Source of the DNA: Akkermansiaceae bacterium
GTDB lineage: Bacteria; Verrucomicrobiota; Verrucomicrobiia; Verrucomicrobiales; Akkermansiaceae
Reading direction: 5' to 3'
Assembly: GCA_019634595.1 (NCBI GenBank)
Contig: JAHCBC010000004.1
Location: 124,001-188,000, forward strand
DNA length: 64,000 nt
Position 1 is the stretch's first letter, and each line of letters starts with the position of its first letter. A model generated the notes under the pieces. The model ran no database searches and was not told the origin of the DNA. It saw only the letters and a program-made list of their open reading frames with translations. Position numbers and translations under genes: made by a program. Below, piece by piece: positions 35,896 to 44,840 of the stretch.

Positions 35896-35930
35896 GGCCG
35901 CCACGAACTTCTTTTCAGAACGTGGCGACC
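35896..35930 (-). terminator. Hairpin between AAA+ and ligase genes
   Basis: 10-bp inverted repeat with one mismatch (35896-35905 and 35921-35930). On the minus strand it is followed by TTTCCATTTTCCC. A second, perfect 9-bp inverted repeat CCCGGCCGC/GCGGCCGGG (35940-35948, 35967-35975) lies just before it. Probably limits read-through from the AAA+ gene into the ligase gene. Confidence 0.45.
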
Positions 35931-36002
35931 TTGTGTTGCCCCGGCCGCGCTTGGATGGAGCGTCGGGCGGCCGGGCTTGCCTCATGCGGCACCTCGCCGA
36001 AA

Positions 36003-37217
36003 TCAGTTTTCCTCGAAGCGGCGGCGGGACCGTTTCTTCGGAACGGGATCGTCGCCTCCTGCTTCCCTTGCCCGACCTCTCGCCCAATCACGGAGACGGG
36101 CGATCTCGGTATCCATCTGATGGATGATCGGACGGGTATCGAGCGCGGCCCGTGCCACATCGCGCAGCTTGGGCGTCCGGTTCTCCGAAAAAGCAGTGAA
36201 CATCGCTTCGATGAACACCGCCTCGATCTCCGCGCCGGTGAATTGTTCGGTCACCCTGGCGAGTTCAACGGTGTCGAAATCGGTCGGCTTGCGCCAATGC
36301 TTTTTCACGACGACCTGCCAGATCATTCCGCGTTCGGTCGCCGTCGGGATGTCCACGAAGAACATCTCGTCGAAGCGGCCCTTGCGGACGAATTCCGGCG
36401 GAAGTTTTGTCACATCGTTCGCCGTGGCGACCACGAAGACCGGTTTCTCCTTCTCCTGCATCCATGAAAGGAAGCTGCCGAAGACCCGGGCGGTGGTACC
36501 GCCATCGGTGCTGCCGCTGCTTTTCGTTCCGGAGAATCCCTTCTCGATCTCGTCGATCCACAGCACGCACGGAGCGATGGCCTCCGCAGTCTGGATGACG
36601 GAACGGAGGTTCGCCTCGCTCTGGCCGATGATCCCGCCAAAGACCTTCCCCATGTCGAGCCGGAGCAGCGGGATACCGAACGCGGTGGCGGTCGCCTTCG
36701 CCGTCAGGCTCTTGCCGGTACCGGGGATCCCGACGATGAGCAGGCCCTTCGGTGCGGGGAGACCGAATTCCTTCGCCTCGGTGCTGAACGCGAGCTTCCG
36801 CATTTCGAGCCATTGCTTGAGGTCGTCCAGTCCGCCGATGGCATCGAGCGAGGGTTTGGTTTCGATGACTTCCACCAAACCGTTGCGCTTGAGCGTGCGG
36901 GCTTTTTCGCGGGAGATGACCGCAGGATCAAGCTTGCCGCTTTCGACAACGGACAAGGCGAAGACGTTCTCAGCTTCGATGGTCGTAAGGCCGAGCGCGG
37001 CATGGAGGATTTCCTCGCGTTCCGCTTCCTCCGGACTGGCGAGCTTGGCGGATTCGACAATGCCGTTGAGGACGGTTCCAAGTTCGGATGGCCCCGGGAG
37101 CTCGAAGTCGATGCGAGTGATCTCATGATCCAGTTCGGCGGGAAGCCGCAGGCGGCAGCCGAGCAGGATCAACGCGTGGCCGTTTGCCTTGGCGAGCTTC
37201 CCGTCCGCTGAGCACAA
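36003..37217 (-). CDS. Ycf46-like AAA+ ATPase, N-terminally truncated
   Basis: 404 residues in frame, ending in a basic tail KKRSRRR. The AAA+ module is complete: Walker A IVGIPGTGKSLTAKA, pore-region segment MGKVFGGIIGQSEAN, Walker B PCVLWIDEIEKGF, sensor 1 VFVVATANDVTKLPPEF, and an arginine-finger region RKGRFDEMFFVDIP. The family's N-terminal domain (normally more than 100 residues ahead of the segment HALILLGCRLRLPAELDHEIT) is missing. The frame meets a TGA only three codons above the TTG at 37217 and runs head-on into a plus-strand gene whose ribosome site is at 37216. This points to a rearrangement that cut off the 5' end. The product may be non-functional. Confidence 0.75.
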   Translation of the reverse strand: MCSADGKLAKANGHALILLGCRLRLPAELDHEITRIDFELPGPSELGTVLNGIVESAKLASPEEAEREEILHAALGLTTIEAENVFALSVVESGKLDPAVISREKARTLKRNGLVEVIETKPSLDAIGGLDDLKQWLEMRKLAFSTEAKEFGLPAPKGLLIVGIPGTGKSLTAKATATAFGIPLLRLDMGKVFGGIIGQSEANLRSVIQTAEAIAPCVLWIDEIEKGFSGTKSSGSTDGGTTARVFGSFLSWMQEKEKPVFVVATANDVTKLPPEFVRKGRFDEMFFVDIPTATERGMIWQVVVKKHWRKPTDFDTVELARVTEQFTGAEIEAVFIEAMFTAFSENRTPKLRDVARAALDTRPIIHQMDTEIARLRDWARGRAREAGGDDPVPKKRSRRRFEEN

Positions 37218-37228
37218 GGGAGGTCAAA

Positions 37229-37981
37229 TTGTGGAACGAACTCGAAAAAAGGGTGAAGGCGGGCGAGTCTTCGGGAATCGACAAGGCCGAGGCCCTGCAC
37301 CGGATTTACAGTGAGAATGGGGGCCGGCTCTGGAAATCCGGGTTCCACTCCTTCGATCAATACTGCGAGGACCGCTGGGGCTACCAGAAAGCCCATGCTT
37401 ACCGGGTGGTGAAGTTTGGCGGTTTCATCAAGGATCTGAAGGAAAGCCATCCTGGTCTCCCTCTGCCATCCTCGGAGAGCCAAGTCCGCAAGGTGCTGAC
37501 CCTGCCTCCCGGGAGGGCGATTGATTGCTGGGTCACCATCGCTACCGCGATCAAGAATGGCACGCGGATGACAGGGGACGCCATCGACAGCTTCGTCCAG
37601 AAGCATAGACCCTCCGATAGCCGAGAGCAGACTCCCATGAAGGACACCCTGCTGAAGCTCGTCAGGGGATATGAGAAGAACTGGGAGCGCTTCAAGGGCC
37701 ACCCGGTGTACGAGCGCATCAAACCTCATTTGGAAGCGATCGAGAACGAGGTGCAGGAGATCCCCTCACTCAAGCACGCGCAGGACTACGCGCTGGAGGA
37801 GTCGATCATGAAGAACTTCGTGGACGCGCTGCTGCGTCCGCCCGTCACCGATGAGGAGTGGAACAGGCACATCGCCTGGCTGCTGGAGGGCCGCATCACG
37901 CTGGTGCCTTCCTCGTTGGACGACTCCGTCAAGCAATACGCGATCACCGAGCGGGGCCGCGTCCTCCTCGCCACCCTCTGA
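37229..37981 (+). CDS. Phage/plasmid-type DNA-binding-like protein
   Basis: About 250 residues from a TTG at 37229, chosen because a near-perfect Shine-Dalgarno AAGGGAGGT (37216-37224) sits just before it; an ATG at 37184 lies inside the neighbour's frame. The N-terminal segment FHSFDQYCEDRWGYQKAHAYRVV matches the helix-turn-helix-like module common in ParB-associated and phage proteins (FxxYCxxRWG-x-AYR). The following ESQVRKVLTLPPGRAIDCW and TGDAIDSFV resemble the companion segment of that family. The C-terminal half is helical, with no family recognised. It begins exactly where the AAA+ gene is broken. Confidence 0.6.
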   Translation: MWNELEKRVKAGESSGIDKAEALHRIYSENGGRLWKSGFHSFDQYCEDRWGYQKAHAYRVVKFGGFIKDLKESHPGLPLPSSESQVRKVLTLPPGRAIDCWVTIATAIKNGTRMTGDAIDSFVQKHRPSDSREQTPMKDTLLKLVRGYEKNWERFKGHPVYERIKPHLEAIENEVQEIPSLKHAQDYALEESIMKNFVDALLRPPVTDEEWNRHIAWLLEGRITLVPSSLDDSVKQYAITERGRVLLATL

Positions 37982-37995
37982 ACCGATTTCCGTGA

Positions 37996-38178
37996 ATGGC
38001 CAAGCAACGAACAGGCAAGCCGGGCTGGGGCAAGACCCCGAAGGTCCGCTCCGATGCCAAGCTGAAGAACCTTCCGGAGGAAGCCCAGGAGGAGATGTGG
38101 CTGATGATGCATCCGGTGGATCCGGTGGGGAGCCGGAATGGGAGACGGCGGGCGCGATGGTGCAGGAGACGACGCTGA
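37996..38178 (+). pseudogene. Broken DUF3486-like phage gene
   Basis: Starts 12 bp after the previous stop. The first 45 residues (MAKQRTGKPGWGKTPKVRSD, KLKNLPEEAQEEMWLMMHP) match the N-terminus of small DUF3486-like (Mu gp27-type) phage proteins. The homology then stops and the frame ends in an arginine-rich run. A sister frame continues to 38291 (QETTLSLSTGTAKVKLG, then RFSRSATGTIVEL) with unrelated sequence. A deletion or fusion has removed most of the gene. Confidence 0.5.
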
Positions 38179-38481
38179 GCCTGAGTACCGGTACTGCCAA
38201 GGTGAAGCTGGGGACGCCGCAGCGGGTGAGGACGGACAACCTGATCGAGCGGTTCAGCCGGTCCGCGACGGGGACGATCGTGGAGCTGTGAGCGGGGAGC
38301 CTTGCAGGGGGTGTGCAAGGGTCATGCACGGGGATTGCCAGAGGCGGGTGGAAATGGGCGTTTTTCTAAAGTGTCCGGGGAAATTTCTAAAGTGTGGCGG
38401 CGGCTTACCACGTCCGGATGTGCCGAATCTTGTCTCATGGTTGGGGAAGACGCCCCCGACGCTTCAACAGGTTCATCTGAT
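38179..38481. other. Gap with short direct repeats
   Basis: 303 bp between the broken phage-like gene and the oxidoreductase. No gene is supported after 38291. It contains the two TTTCTAAAGTGT repeats described separately; nothing else is recognised. Confidence 0.4.
38363..38395. repeat. Direct repeat TTTCTAAAGTGT x2
   Basis: Two exact copies of TTTCTAAAGTGT at 38363-38374 and 38384-38395, 21 bp (two helical turns) apart on the same face of the DNA. Could be a protein binding site or the terminal repeats of a mobile element. Confidence 0.5.
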
Positions 38482-40605
38482 TCACTCCATGGGAATGAGC
38501 CGAACCGCGTCGGCGATGACCGGCCCGTCTGCTTCATCGTTGCTGATCTCAACGATCACGACCCCGGCACCCTCCAATGAGACAATCGTCACCGGGGTCC
38601 AGATCTCTTCCACCGTTCCAGCTCGCTTTTGGTTCACCAGGAAATTCTTCCCGTTGACCCGAATTGACGTCTTTGAAGAACGTGCTCCTTTTGGAACGCC
38701 GCTGATCTGAACCTGATATTTTCCCGCACGATCTGATTTCAATCGATAGATTGCCTTCGCCGGTGCCTTGTGATCCGCCGGCAGGAAGAGGTATCCATCA
38801 TTCACCCCCGCTTTCAGCCGCCCCCGCAGCCATCCGCCCATCATTTCCGCATCGCTGTCATCGGCGATGATACCATTGAATTTCTTCGCCGGCAGACTTA
38901 ACGCCGATCCTTCCGACTTCAGAATCTGGTCATCCGCAATCAAGCGTTCTTTGAGTTTGGGGTAATCGATCCGTTGCAGTGCTTTTCCTTCCCGAATCGC
39001 CTGCATCGCCGCCGTTGCACCGCTTTGGCCTAAAATCATGAAAACGGGCTCCATCCGGATACTGCCGAAAGCAATGTGGCTGGAACTCAAAGCGATCGGC
39101 ACCACCAGATTCGAGCATTCGCTCTCTTTCGGCACGATTGACCGGTAGCTGACGGAGTAGGGTTTTACACGAACCTGAACGTCACCTTCGTTTCTGGCAT
39201 GGCCTTCCGCGGTAACGTATCGCTGGGTGTGGTGGGAATCCATGTTATATGCCGCCATCCCGATGGAGTCGCCAACTTCCTTCACATGTTGGCAGTGGTC
39301 CTGGGTCATGACCAGGTCGGAGATCATCCTCCGTCCTTCGCGCACGTAAAGCTGCTCTTGCCAGCCTCCACCCTCCGTGAATTCATCCTTTGTCATTCCC
39401 CATTTCGAAACCACCGCGCGCACCTCTTCCGGCACGCGGGGATGGTTCGCCAAAGTCCACATCAGCCCCTGTTGATAGAGAAGATGCGCGGCCTTCAGTT
39501 CATTCCTCTTTTCGTACGAGCCCTGGGGCCATTCGTAATTCATGCCGATGAAATCGGTCGAGAAACCGCGCCCATTGTTCGTATCCGTCTTTCGGTTGGG
39601 CATCGTCGAGTTGATCCAAGGCACACCCTTGTAGCCGGCCTCGTAGTTGCGGAACAACAGCTCGTACCAATCCTCCCGGTAGCCGTCCGGCTTTCTGAAC
39701 GGGATCCGGTTCTTCTCATGATCCGTCAGACACATCCGGAAACAGAACGCCTGGATCCGGTGGTCGCTTGAAAGTTCCTCACCGGGCCCTTTCGGATCGA
39801 TCCCATGGAGCAGTCCTCCTGAAGGATCACGCGGCTTCACGTACGGATCCACTCCCTCCACCAACTGGTGGGACCTCGCATGCCCCGCCTGCACTCCATT
39901 TAGCGTCTCCCCGTAAATCGCCTTACCTTCTCGCCCTATTGTGAACGAAACCCCGGCCGAGGCCATCAGGTCACCCTCATACGTCGCATCCATGAACATT
40001 TTTCCCGAGAATGTCTTTCCGGATTCCATGACGATCGCCTTGATCCGATTTCCTTCTTTTAGCACGCCCTTTGCCACAGCGCCTGGCTTCGCCACCCAAT
40101 AACCATCGCCTCTATCCGCCGCTTTGCCTTCTTCCGTCCGATCCAAACGTTCACCAAAAACGATCTCAATGTCATGTTCGCTCACCCAATTCTCATAGAC
40201 GGAAAGTGCGGCACCCGGCTCGAAGACCCAGAGCGCATCATCATTCCGCCGTGCCCGGTTCAGGGAAAGGGCGTAGAACTCCTCCTTCTTCATCCACTTC
40301 CACACTTCAGGACGATCGTAGTATGATCGCACATCCTGGTAAAAGCGTCGCGCCAGCCCGCCGATTACTTGCTTATTCCCTACATCCGTCTGCCCGAGCC
40401 CTCCTGTCGTCAGTCCGCCGATTCTCATGGAAGGCTCAATGACGATCACGCTGCCTCCCATTTTCTTTACCTGAACCGCCGCCGCGATACCTGCCGAGCT
40501 CCCTCCATACACAACGAGGTCGACCGATTCGGCCAAACAAACCGAACCTACGGCCATCACTGCACCAAACACACCAATCGAAAATCTCATAAATCCTACT
40601 TTCAT
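38482..40605 (-). CDS. Exported FAD-dependent oxidoreductase
   Basis: About 707 residues from the first ATG at 40605, which starts a signal peptide (MRFSIGVFGAVMAVGSVCLA). The FAD-binding Rossmann motif is VDLVVYGGSSAGIAAAVQV, followed by VIVIEPSMRIGGLTTGGLGQTD, typical of the FAD_oxidored (PF12831) family, and FMDATYEGDLMASAGVSFTIGRE in the middle. The flavoprotein part ends near residue 570 (SIRMEPVFMILGQSGATAAM). The last 120 residues form a beta-sandwich similar to the golvesin-type carbohydrate-binding domain (YRLKSDRAGKYQVQISGV, then RVNGKNFLVNQ). In PVC bacteria such enzymes accompany polysaccharide-degradation genes; the substrate is unknown. Located beside a PEP-CTERM protein and the acidic-sugar operon. 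Confidence 0.8.
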   Translation of the reverse strand: MKVGFMRFSIGVFGAVMAVGSVCLAESVDLVVYGGSSAGIAAAVQVKKMGGSVIVIEPSMRIGGLTTGGLGQTDVGNKQVIGGLARRFYQDVRSYYDRPEVWKWMKKEEFYALSLNRARRNDDALWVFEPGAALSVYENWVSEHDIEIVFGERLDRTEEGKAADRGDGYWVAKPGAVAKGVLKEGNRIKAIVMESGKTFSGKMFMDATYEGDLMASAGVSFTIGREGKAIYGETLNGVQAGHARSHQLVEGVDPYVKPRDPSGGLLHGIDPKGPGEELSSDHRIQAFCFRMCLTDHEKNRIPFRKPDGYREDWYELLFRNYEAGYKGVPWINSTMPNRKTDTNNGRGFSTDFIGMNYEWPQGSYEKRNELKAAHLLYQQGLMWTLANHPRVPEEVRAVVSKWGMTKDEFTEGGGWQEQLYVREGRRMISDLVMTQDHCQHVKEVGDSIGMAAYNMDSHHTQRYVTAEGHARNEGDVQVRVKPYSVSYRSIVPKESECSNLVVPIALSSSHIAFGSIRMEPVFMILGQSGATAAMQAIREGKALQRIDYPKLKERLIADDQILKSEGSALSLPAKKFNGIIADDSDAEMMGGWLRGRLKAGVNDGYLFLPADHKAPAKAIYRLKSDRAGKYQVQISGVPKGARSSKTSIRVNGKNFLVNQKRAGTVEEIWTPVTIVSLEGAGVVIVEISNDEADGPVIADAVRLIPME

Positions 40606-40768
40606 GATCAACAACTCTACTTCATCTCTATTTATTCATCTTCTGGAAGTTTCCTACCCCGCTTATCGAGCCAGCTCTTTTTGTGGCCCGGGAAAGGTAG
40701 GCATCTAAACTATTTTATAATTCCCTTCACCCCAGGGGGACAGGAATGGACAAAATGTTCGTTCCGCA

Positions 40769-41644
40769 TCAATGTGCTCCCATAACGTCGCCCACTTCCG
40801 ATGTGCGCTTTCGTCGCGCCATGAGAACTGTCATTCCCGCAAGTCCTAGCAAAACACCAGATGGCTCTGGGATCGAGTCGACGACGAAATTATCGATCGA
40901 CGTCACAATTCCAGACCCCGATCTCAATCGGACGCCTACCTGCCCTGCACCCATTATGGCATTTTCGGCATGGATGAACTCGACGGAATTGCCCACCTGC
41001 AAATTGGTCGTGGGATCCCACATTGAACTTACAAATTTCACCTGACCGTTCAGGTCCAACACATCCAGTCGAAATGTATACCATGAGTCCAGGGTCGTAG
41101 CACTTGTCGGAGCGATGATCGTCGAGTTGAGAAGCGAAGTTCCGAGAGTATCGGTACCTTGGCTGTCGGGCCCCCAAATTCTGACGTCGACACTTCCAGT
41201 GCCATTGCTAGCAGTCGAGGTCCTGAACAGCACGAGGTAACCGGCGGTCAGATCATTGTTCGCCTTCACATAGAATCCCATTCCTGCCCCGGTGTTCCGG
41301 CTGTTGATTCGGTAGTCCGTCTGAATTCTGAAATTGACGAATTCGTCCAACGATGCCCCACCCGCAATCCCACCGGAACCATTCACACCGCCCGTCGAAT
41401 GGCTGTTGTAGATTGCATAAGCCGACGTGCTTTGGCCGTCATCTTTTGTCAAATACCCCCCGGCGCGCCAAGTCAGATCCTTCTCGGACGATGAGATCCA
41501 GAAATTATTATCGTAATCGGCGGCGCTATTAAATCCGATGTTTACCAAAGCACCTTCCACTATTGAACAAGCGGCGAGTGGAGACAAGATACCCGATGTG
41601 AAGGCGAGCTTCTTCGAAAACCGACTCAAGGGGAATGCGATCAT
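40769..41644 (-). CDS. PEP-CTERM sorted secreted protein
   Basis: 291 residues with an N-terminal signal (LAFTSGILSPLAACSIVEGA) and a textbook PEP-CTERM tail (IPEPSGVLLGLAGMTVLMA then RRKR). These tails are cut by an exosortase/archaeosortase-type enzyme on export. The body is a beta-sandwich-like domain (WRAGGYLTKDDGQSTSAYAI, FRIQTDYRINSRNTGAGMGF, SVDVRIWGPD, WYTFRLDVLDLNGQVKFV) like the concanavalin-type lectin/glucanase folds used to bind glycans. No exosortase gene is present in the window. It lies 124 bp upstream of the oxidoreductase annotated start (154 bp to the outermost start), in the same direction. Confidence 0.85.
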   Translation of the reverse strand: MIAFPLSRFSKKLAFTSGILSPLAACSIVEGALVNIGFNSAADYDNNFWISSSEKDLTWRAGGYLTKDDGQSTSAYAIYNSHSTGGVNGSGGIAGGASLDEFVNFRIQTDYRINSRNTGAGMGFYVKANNDLTAGYLVLFRTSTASNGTGSVDVRIWGPDSQGTDTLGTSLLNSTIIAPTSATTLDSWYTFRLDVLDLNGQVKFVSSMWDPTTNLQVGNSVEFIHAENAIMGAGQVGVRLRSGSGIVTSIDNFVVDSIPEPSGVLLGLAGMTVLMARRKRTSEVGDVMGAH

Positions 41645-42052
41645 AAATGGTTTGGGTTGATTTCAAACTAGCCCACGGTTCCTGACTCTGATGGGCCGAT
41701 AGCAATGCGGACAGGTCACGTTCACCTCATTGCTTCACTGATGCTCGTCGGCAATCCCCAACGTCCAGCCCTCAACAATTTGATCGCACAGGAACAGTTT
41801 GATGATCGATTCCAGACAAAGCCTTTGGAATCAGGAAGAAACCAGCATGTCGAGGAACTGCTCCTTAACGGTGGAAAAGTTGAGAGCGGAAGGCGATCGA
41901 AGTCAACTCAGCGCCACACGCAAACGACGCCGAAAGGAACTAAAATGTCCTAAACCGATCATTGAACTGTTCCGACAACTTCAAATCATCCTTTCCGGTC
42001 AAAGTACACTTGCGGCTCCCCAGCGAGGTTCTAGAGATCACGGACCAACCAC
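41645..42052. other. Divergent intergenic region upstream of sugar-acid operon
   Basis: 408 bp between the divergent PEP-CTERM gene and the six-gene operon. Short frames on the plus strand (e.g. from 41705 and 41799) have no family resemblance and are not called. The region must contain the operon promoter and probably the binding site of the FCD-AraC regulator; no clear operator repeat was found by eye. Confidence 0.35.
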
Positions 42053-43021
42053 ATGCGCTCTCTTCTAACCCGCTTCACCGACCTATATCCCGTCTGGGTT
42101 ATTGCTTTTGCAATCATCGGACTAGTAAAACCTGAGGCCCTGACGTGGTTCAGTGGCCCGTGGGTTGTCTGGGCTCTGAGCGTCGTCATGCTAGGCATGG
42201 GTTTCACCCTCACCATCGATGACTTCCGCCGCATCTTCAGGATGCCCGGCAGCGTCGCCATGGGACTGGTGGCCCACTACACCATCATGCCGCTTTCGGC
42301 TTGGTGCATCGCCCATTTCCTGAAACTCGATTCAGGGTTTGCTGTTGGCCTGATTCTCGTCGCCAGTTGTCCCTCTGGGACCGCCTCGAATGTCATTTGC
42401 TACCTCGCAAGGGCGAATGTCGCTCTCGCGGTGATCATCACGCTCGCCTCGACCCTCGTCGCCTTCGCCACCACGCCGCTCTGGTGCAAGGCGCTCGCCG
42501 GCCAATACGTGCCTGTCGACGCCGTTCAGCTCAGCCTTTCCACCCTGCGGATCGCCGTCATCCCGGTTCTCATCGGCGTCCTGTGCAACTGGAAATTCCC
42601 CGTCGCCACCGCAAAGATCAAACCCGTCGGACCGCTCATTTCCGTCGTGGCCCTCATGTTCATCACCGGCAGCATCGTCGGCCAAAACGCGCAGGCCGTC
42701 ATCGAAAACGTCGGCAAGCTGGCCATCGCGGCCATCCTCCTCCACACCCTCGGTTTCGGCATCGGCTACGTCGTCGCGAAAATCATCCGCTATCCCGAAG
42801 ACATCGCCCGCACGATCTCGATCGAAGTCGGCATGCAGAACGGCGGACTCGCCGCCGTCCTCGCCAAACAGAACTTCCCGCTCCAGCCGCTCGCCGCGGT
42901 TCCGGCGGTCTTCAGCGCCATCACCCAGACGCTGCTCGGCAGCCTCCTGGCCACCTACTGGAGAAAGCGCCCTGTCAAATCGGATCCGGCCCCAGAAGCT
43001 TCCATTGCAGATCAACCATGA
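42053..43021 (+). CDS. BASS-family sodium/solute symporter
   Basis: 322-residue inner-membrane transporter of the bile acid:sodium symporter family. About ten helices; the signature core helices are visible in VVMLGMGFTLTIDDFRRI, VGLILVASCPSGTASNVI (with the sodium-site SCPSG and the unwound TASN), and VGMQNGGLAAVLAKQNF. Bacterial members move bile acids, pantoate or other small carboxylates with sodium. As the first gene of an operon with an aldolase and an acid-type regulator, uptake of an acidic sugar or keto acid is the likely task. It overlaps the next gene by ATGA. Confidence 0.85.
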   Translation: MRSLLTRFTDLYPVWVIAFAIIGLVKPEALTWFSGPWVVWALSVVMLGMGFTLTIDDFRRIFRMPGSVAMGLVAHYTIMPLSAWCIAHFLKLDSGFAVGLILVASCPSGTASNVICYLARANVALAVIITLASTLVAFATTPLWCKALAGQYVPVDAVQLSLSTLRIAVIPVLIGVLCNWKFPVATAKIKPVGPLISVVALMFITGSIVGQNAQAVIENVGKLAIAAILLHTLGFGIGYVVAKIIRYPEDIARTISIEVGMQNGGLAAVLAKQNFPLQPLAAVPAVFSAITQTLLGSLLATYWRKRPVKSDPAPEASIADQP

Positions 43022-44109
43022 ACTCTATCAGTTCGACATCGACCCGTCCTCTTCGCGCGAGCACCTACTACTGGAAGTGCGACCGTCCTGCCGCCTTTCA
43101 CGGCACGTCTGGTACCCACGATCATGCATTTCTCGCCCACGCGGTGAAATCCATCGTCGAGAGTCACTTCGGCGCACCCGCTCACATTGCTCCCGGCCCA
43201 GGGCAGGGGAACCACGTCACTTTCACCGCGGCATGCGGGGATCTCCCCCTTTTCATCCGCATCGATGACAGCCCGGAAAGCGACGACTACCTCGCCATTG
43301 AATCTCAAGTCCAGGAAAGCGTTCGGACCCTCGGCATCCGGACACCGGAGATTCTCGTTGTGGATGCCTCACGGGCAAAAGTTCCCTTCGCATGGCAAAT
43401 CATGCGAAGGATTGATGCACCCGACATCAACCGGCACTTCAAGGATCGTACACTCGACCTCCGCGCCGCCTCCGAAGCTATCGGCTCCGCCATAGCCAGT
43501 TGGCAGTTCCTCCATCCTGAAGGATACGGCCCCTTTAGATCCGGCCAACGTCAACTCAAAGGATGGCACGCCAACTACAGCGATTACTTCTTTCTCCACT
43601 TTGAGCGCCATCTTCACTTCCTTCAGGAAAACGACTTTCTTTCTCATCCCGAAGCTTCCGCCATCCGTCAGGAAATGCTCAACCACCAGGCTCTTCTGGA
43701 TCTTCCTGAAGGGTGCCTTGTCCATAAAGACCTCGCTTTCTGGAACATCTTGGGCACACCTGATGAAATCCTCGCTTTCATCGATTGGGACGACGCGATC
43801 TCTGGTGACCCGATGGACGACTTCTCCTTGCTCGCCTGTTTCCACGGCGCGACCGTCCTTGAGCCCGCCCTCGGGGCCTACCAGATGCAACGCGCGCTTC
43901 CAATCAATCATCGGCGACGCTTTTGGCTCCACCTCCTACGCAACATGCTAGTCAAGTCCGTCATCCGTGTCGGTGCCGGCTACTTTGATCGCGGAAGCGG
44001 ATTCTTCCTGATCAACGACGGCATCGATCTGAAAACCTTCACCCGGCAGCGCCTCCACCAAGCCATTGCGGGACTGCGGGACGACCTTCCAATTTCTTCT
44101 CTCAAATAA
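43018..44109 (+). CDS. APH-fold small-molecule kinase
   Basis: 363 residues starting at the ATG that overlaps the transporter's stop (ATGA at 43018-43021). It belongs to the aminoglycoside-phosphotransferase/choline-kinase fold. The catalytic Brenner loop is CLVHKDLAFWNIL (H236, D238, N243), followed by the metal-binding AFIDWDDAISGDPMDDFS. The N-lobe with a nucleotide loop (PGPGQGNHVTF) is complete. In this operon context it more likely phosphorylates a sugar, sugar acid or sugar amine than an antibiotic. Substrate not determined by sequence. Confidence 0.75.
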   Translation: MNSISSTSTRPLRASTYYWKCDRPAAFHGTSGTHDHAFLAHAVKSIVESHFGAPAHIAPGPGQGNHVTFTAACGDLPLFIRIDDSPESDDYLAIESQVQESVRTLGIRTPEILVVDASRAKVPFAWQIMRRIDAPDINRHFKDRTLDLRAASEAIGSAIASWQFLHPEGYGPFRSGQRQLKGWHANYSDYFFLHFERHLHFLQENDFLSHPEASAIRQEMLNHQALLDLPEGCLVHKDLAFWNILGTPDEILAFIDWDDAISGDPMDDFSLLACFHGATVLEPALGAYQMQRALPINHRRRFWLHLLRNMLVKSVIRVGAGYFDRGSGFFLINDGIDLKTFTRQRLHQAIAGLRDDLPISSLK

Positions 44110-44120
44110 CCTGACCCATC

Positions 44121-44840
44121 ATGATCGGCTCCTGGCTATCCATCGGCTCCCCTGTAATCGCTGAAATCGCCGCACTCTCCGGTTTCGATTGGCTGCTCTT
44201 CGACCTTGAACACGGCAACGAGACTGAAGCTGCCATTCCCTCCCAACTGCGCGCAATTTCAGATACATCTGCCAAGGCCATCGTTCGCGTTGGCGCTCCG
44301 TATTCCGACCTCATCGCACGGGTTCTCGATTGGGGGGCGGATGGCATCATGGCTCCGCGGATCAACACCGCAGCGGAGGCCGGAGCCCTCGTCCAGTTCG
44401 CTCACTACGCTCCACGTGGCCGCCGTGGGTTTTCCCGGAGCTCACGAAAGTATGGCTACGGACTTTGCCCCCCCTCTTCGCACAACGAGATTTCCGCCCC
44501 GTTGATCATGCCCCAGATCGAGACCATCGAAGGGGTGCTCAATGCTTCCGAAATAGCCGCCGTTCCAGGTATCGACGTGCTGTTCGTGGGCCCTGCGGAT
44601 TTGCAATTCGATCTTCAGGCCCGCCCGGAACTCGCGGACTTCACCTATGCCGAAAGCCTCGTCCGTGTGAATGAAGCGGCCCGCTTGCACGGTAAATCCA
44701 CCGGCATTCTGGTACGCGATCACGCCCAATACCAACATCACCTCTCACTCGGATTCACCCACATCGCCATCGATTCCGATCTGGCGATCCTCCGCAACAG
44801 CTACCAGCAGATCCTTTCACTGGCAAACAACCATCGATGA
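44121..44840 (+). CDS. HpcH/HpaI-family aldolase
   Basis: 239-residue class II (metal-dependent) pyruvate aldolase of the family that cleaves 2-keto-3-deoxy sugar acids. The family landmarks are clear: WLLFDLEHGNET (phosphate/substrate loop with the acid-His pair), AIVRVGAP, GADGIMAPRINTAAEA, the metal-ligand glutamate in LIMPQIETIEGVLNASEI, and the metal-ligand aspartate in IDVLFVGPADLQFDL. It starts 11 bp after the kinase and overlaps the next gene by ATGA. It would release pyruvate (or a 2-keto acid) plus an aldehyde; together with the upstream kinase this gives a short catabolic route. Confidence 0.85.
   Translation: MIGSWLSIGSPVIAEIAALSGFDWLLFDLEHGNETEAAIPSQLRAISDTSAKAIVRVGAPYSDLIARVLDWGADGIMAPRINTAAEAGALVQFAHYAPRGRRGFSRSSRKYGYGLCPPSSHNEISAPLIMPQIETIEGVLNASEIAAVPGIDVLFVGPADLQFDLQARPELADFTYAESLVRVNEAARLHGKSTGILVRDHAQYQHHLSLGFTHIAIDSDLAILRNSYQQILSLANNHR

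Noticed and set aside
42301..43017. Extended upstream start for the APH-fold kinase (frame open to 42301)
   Set aside because: The extra segment is a shadow of the transporter gene; the ATGA overlap at 43018 gives the natural start.
43018..44109. Call of the APH-fold kinase as an aminoglycoside resistance gene
   Set aside because: Only the fold-level motifs match; operon context (BASS transporter, aldolase, regulator) points to metabolism.
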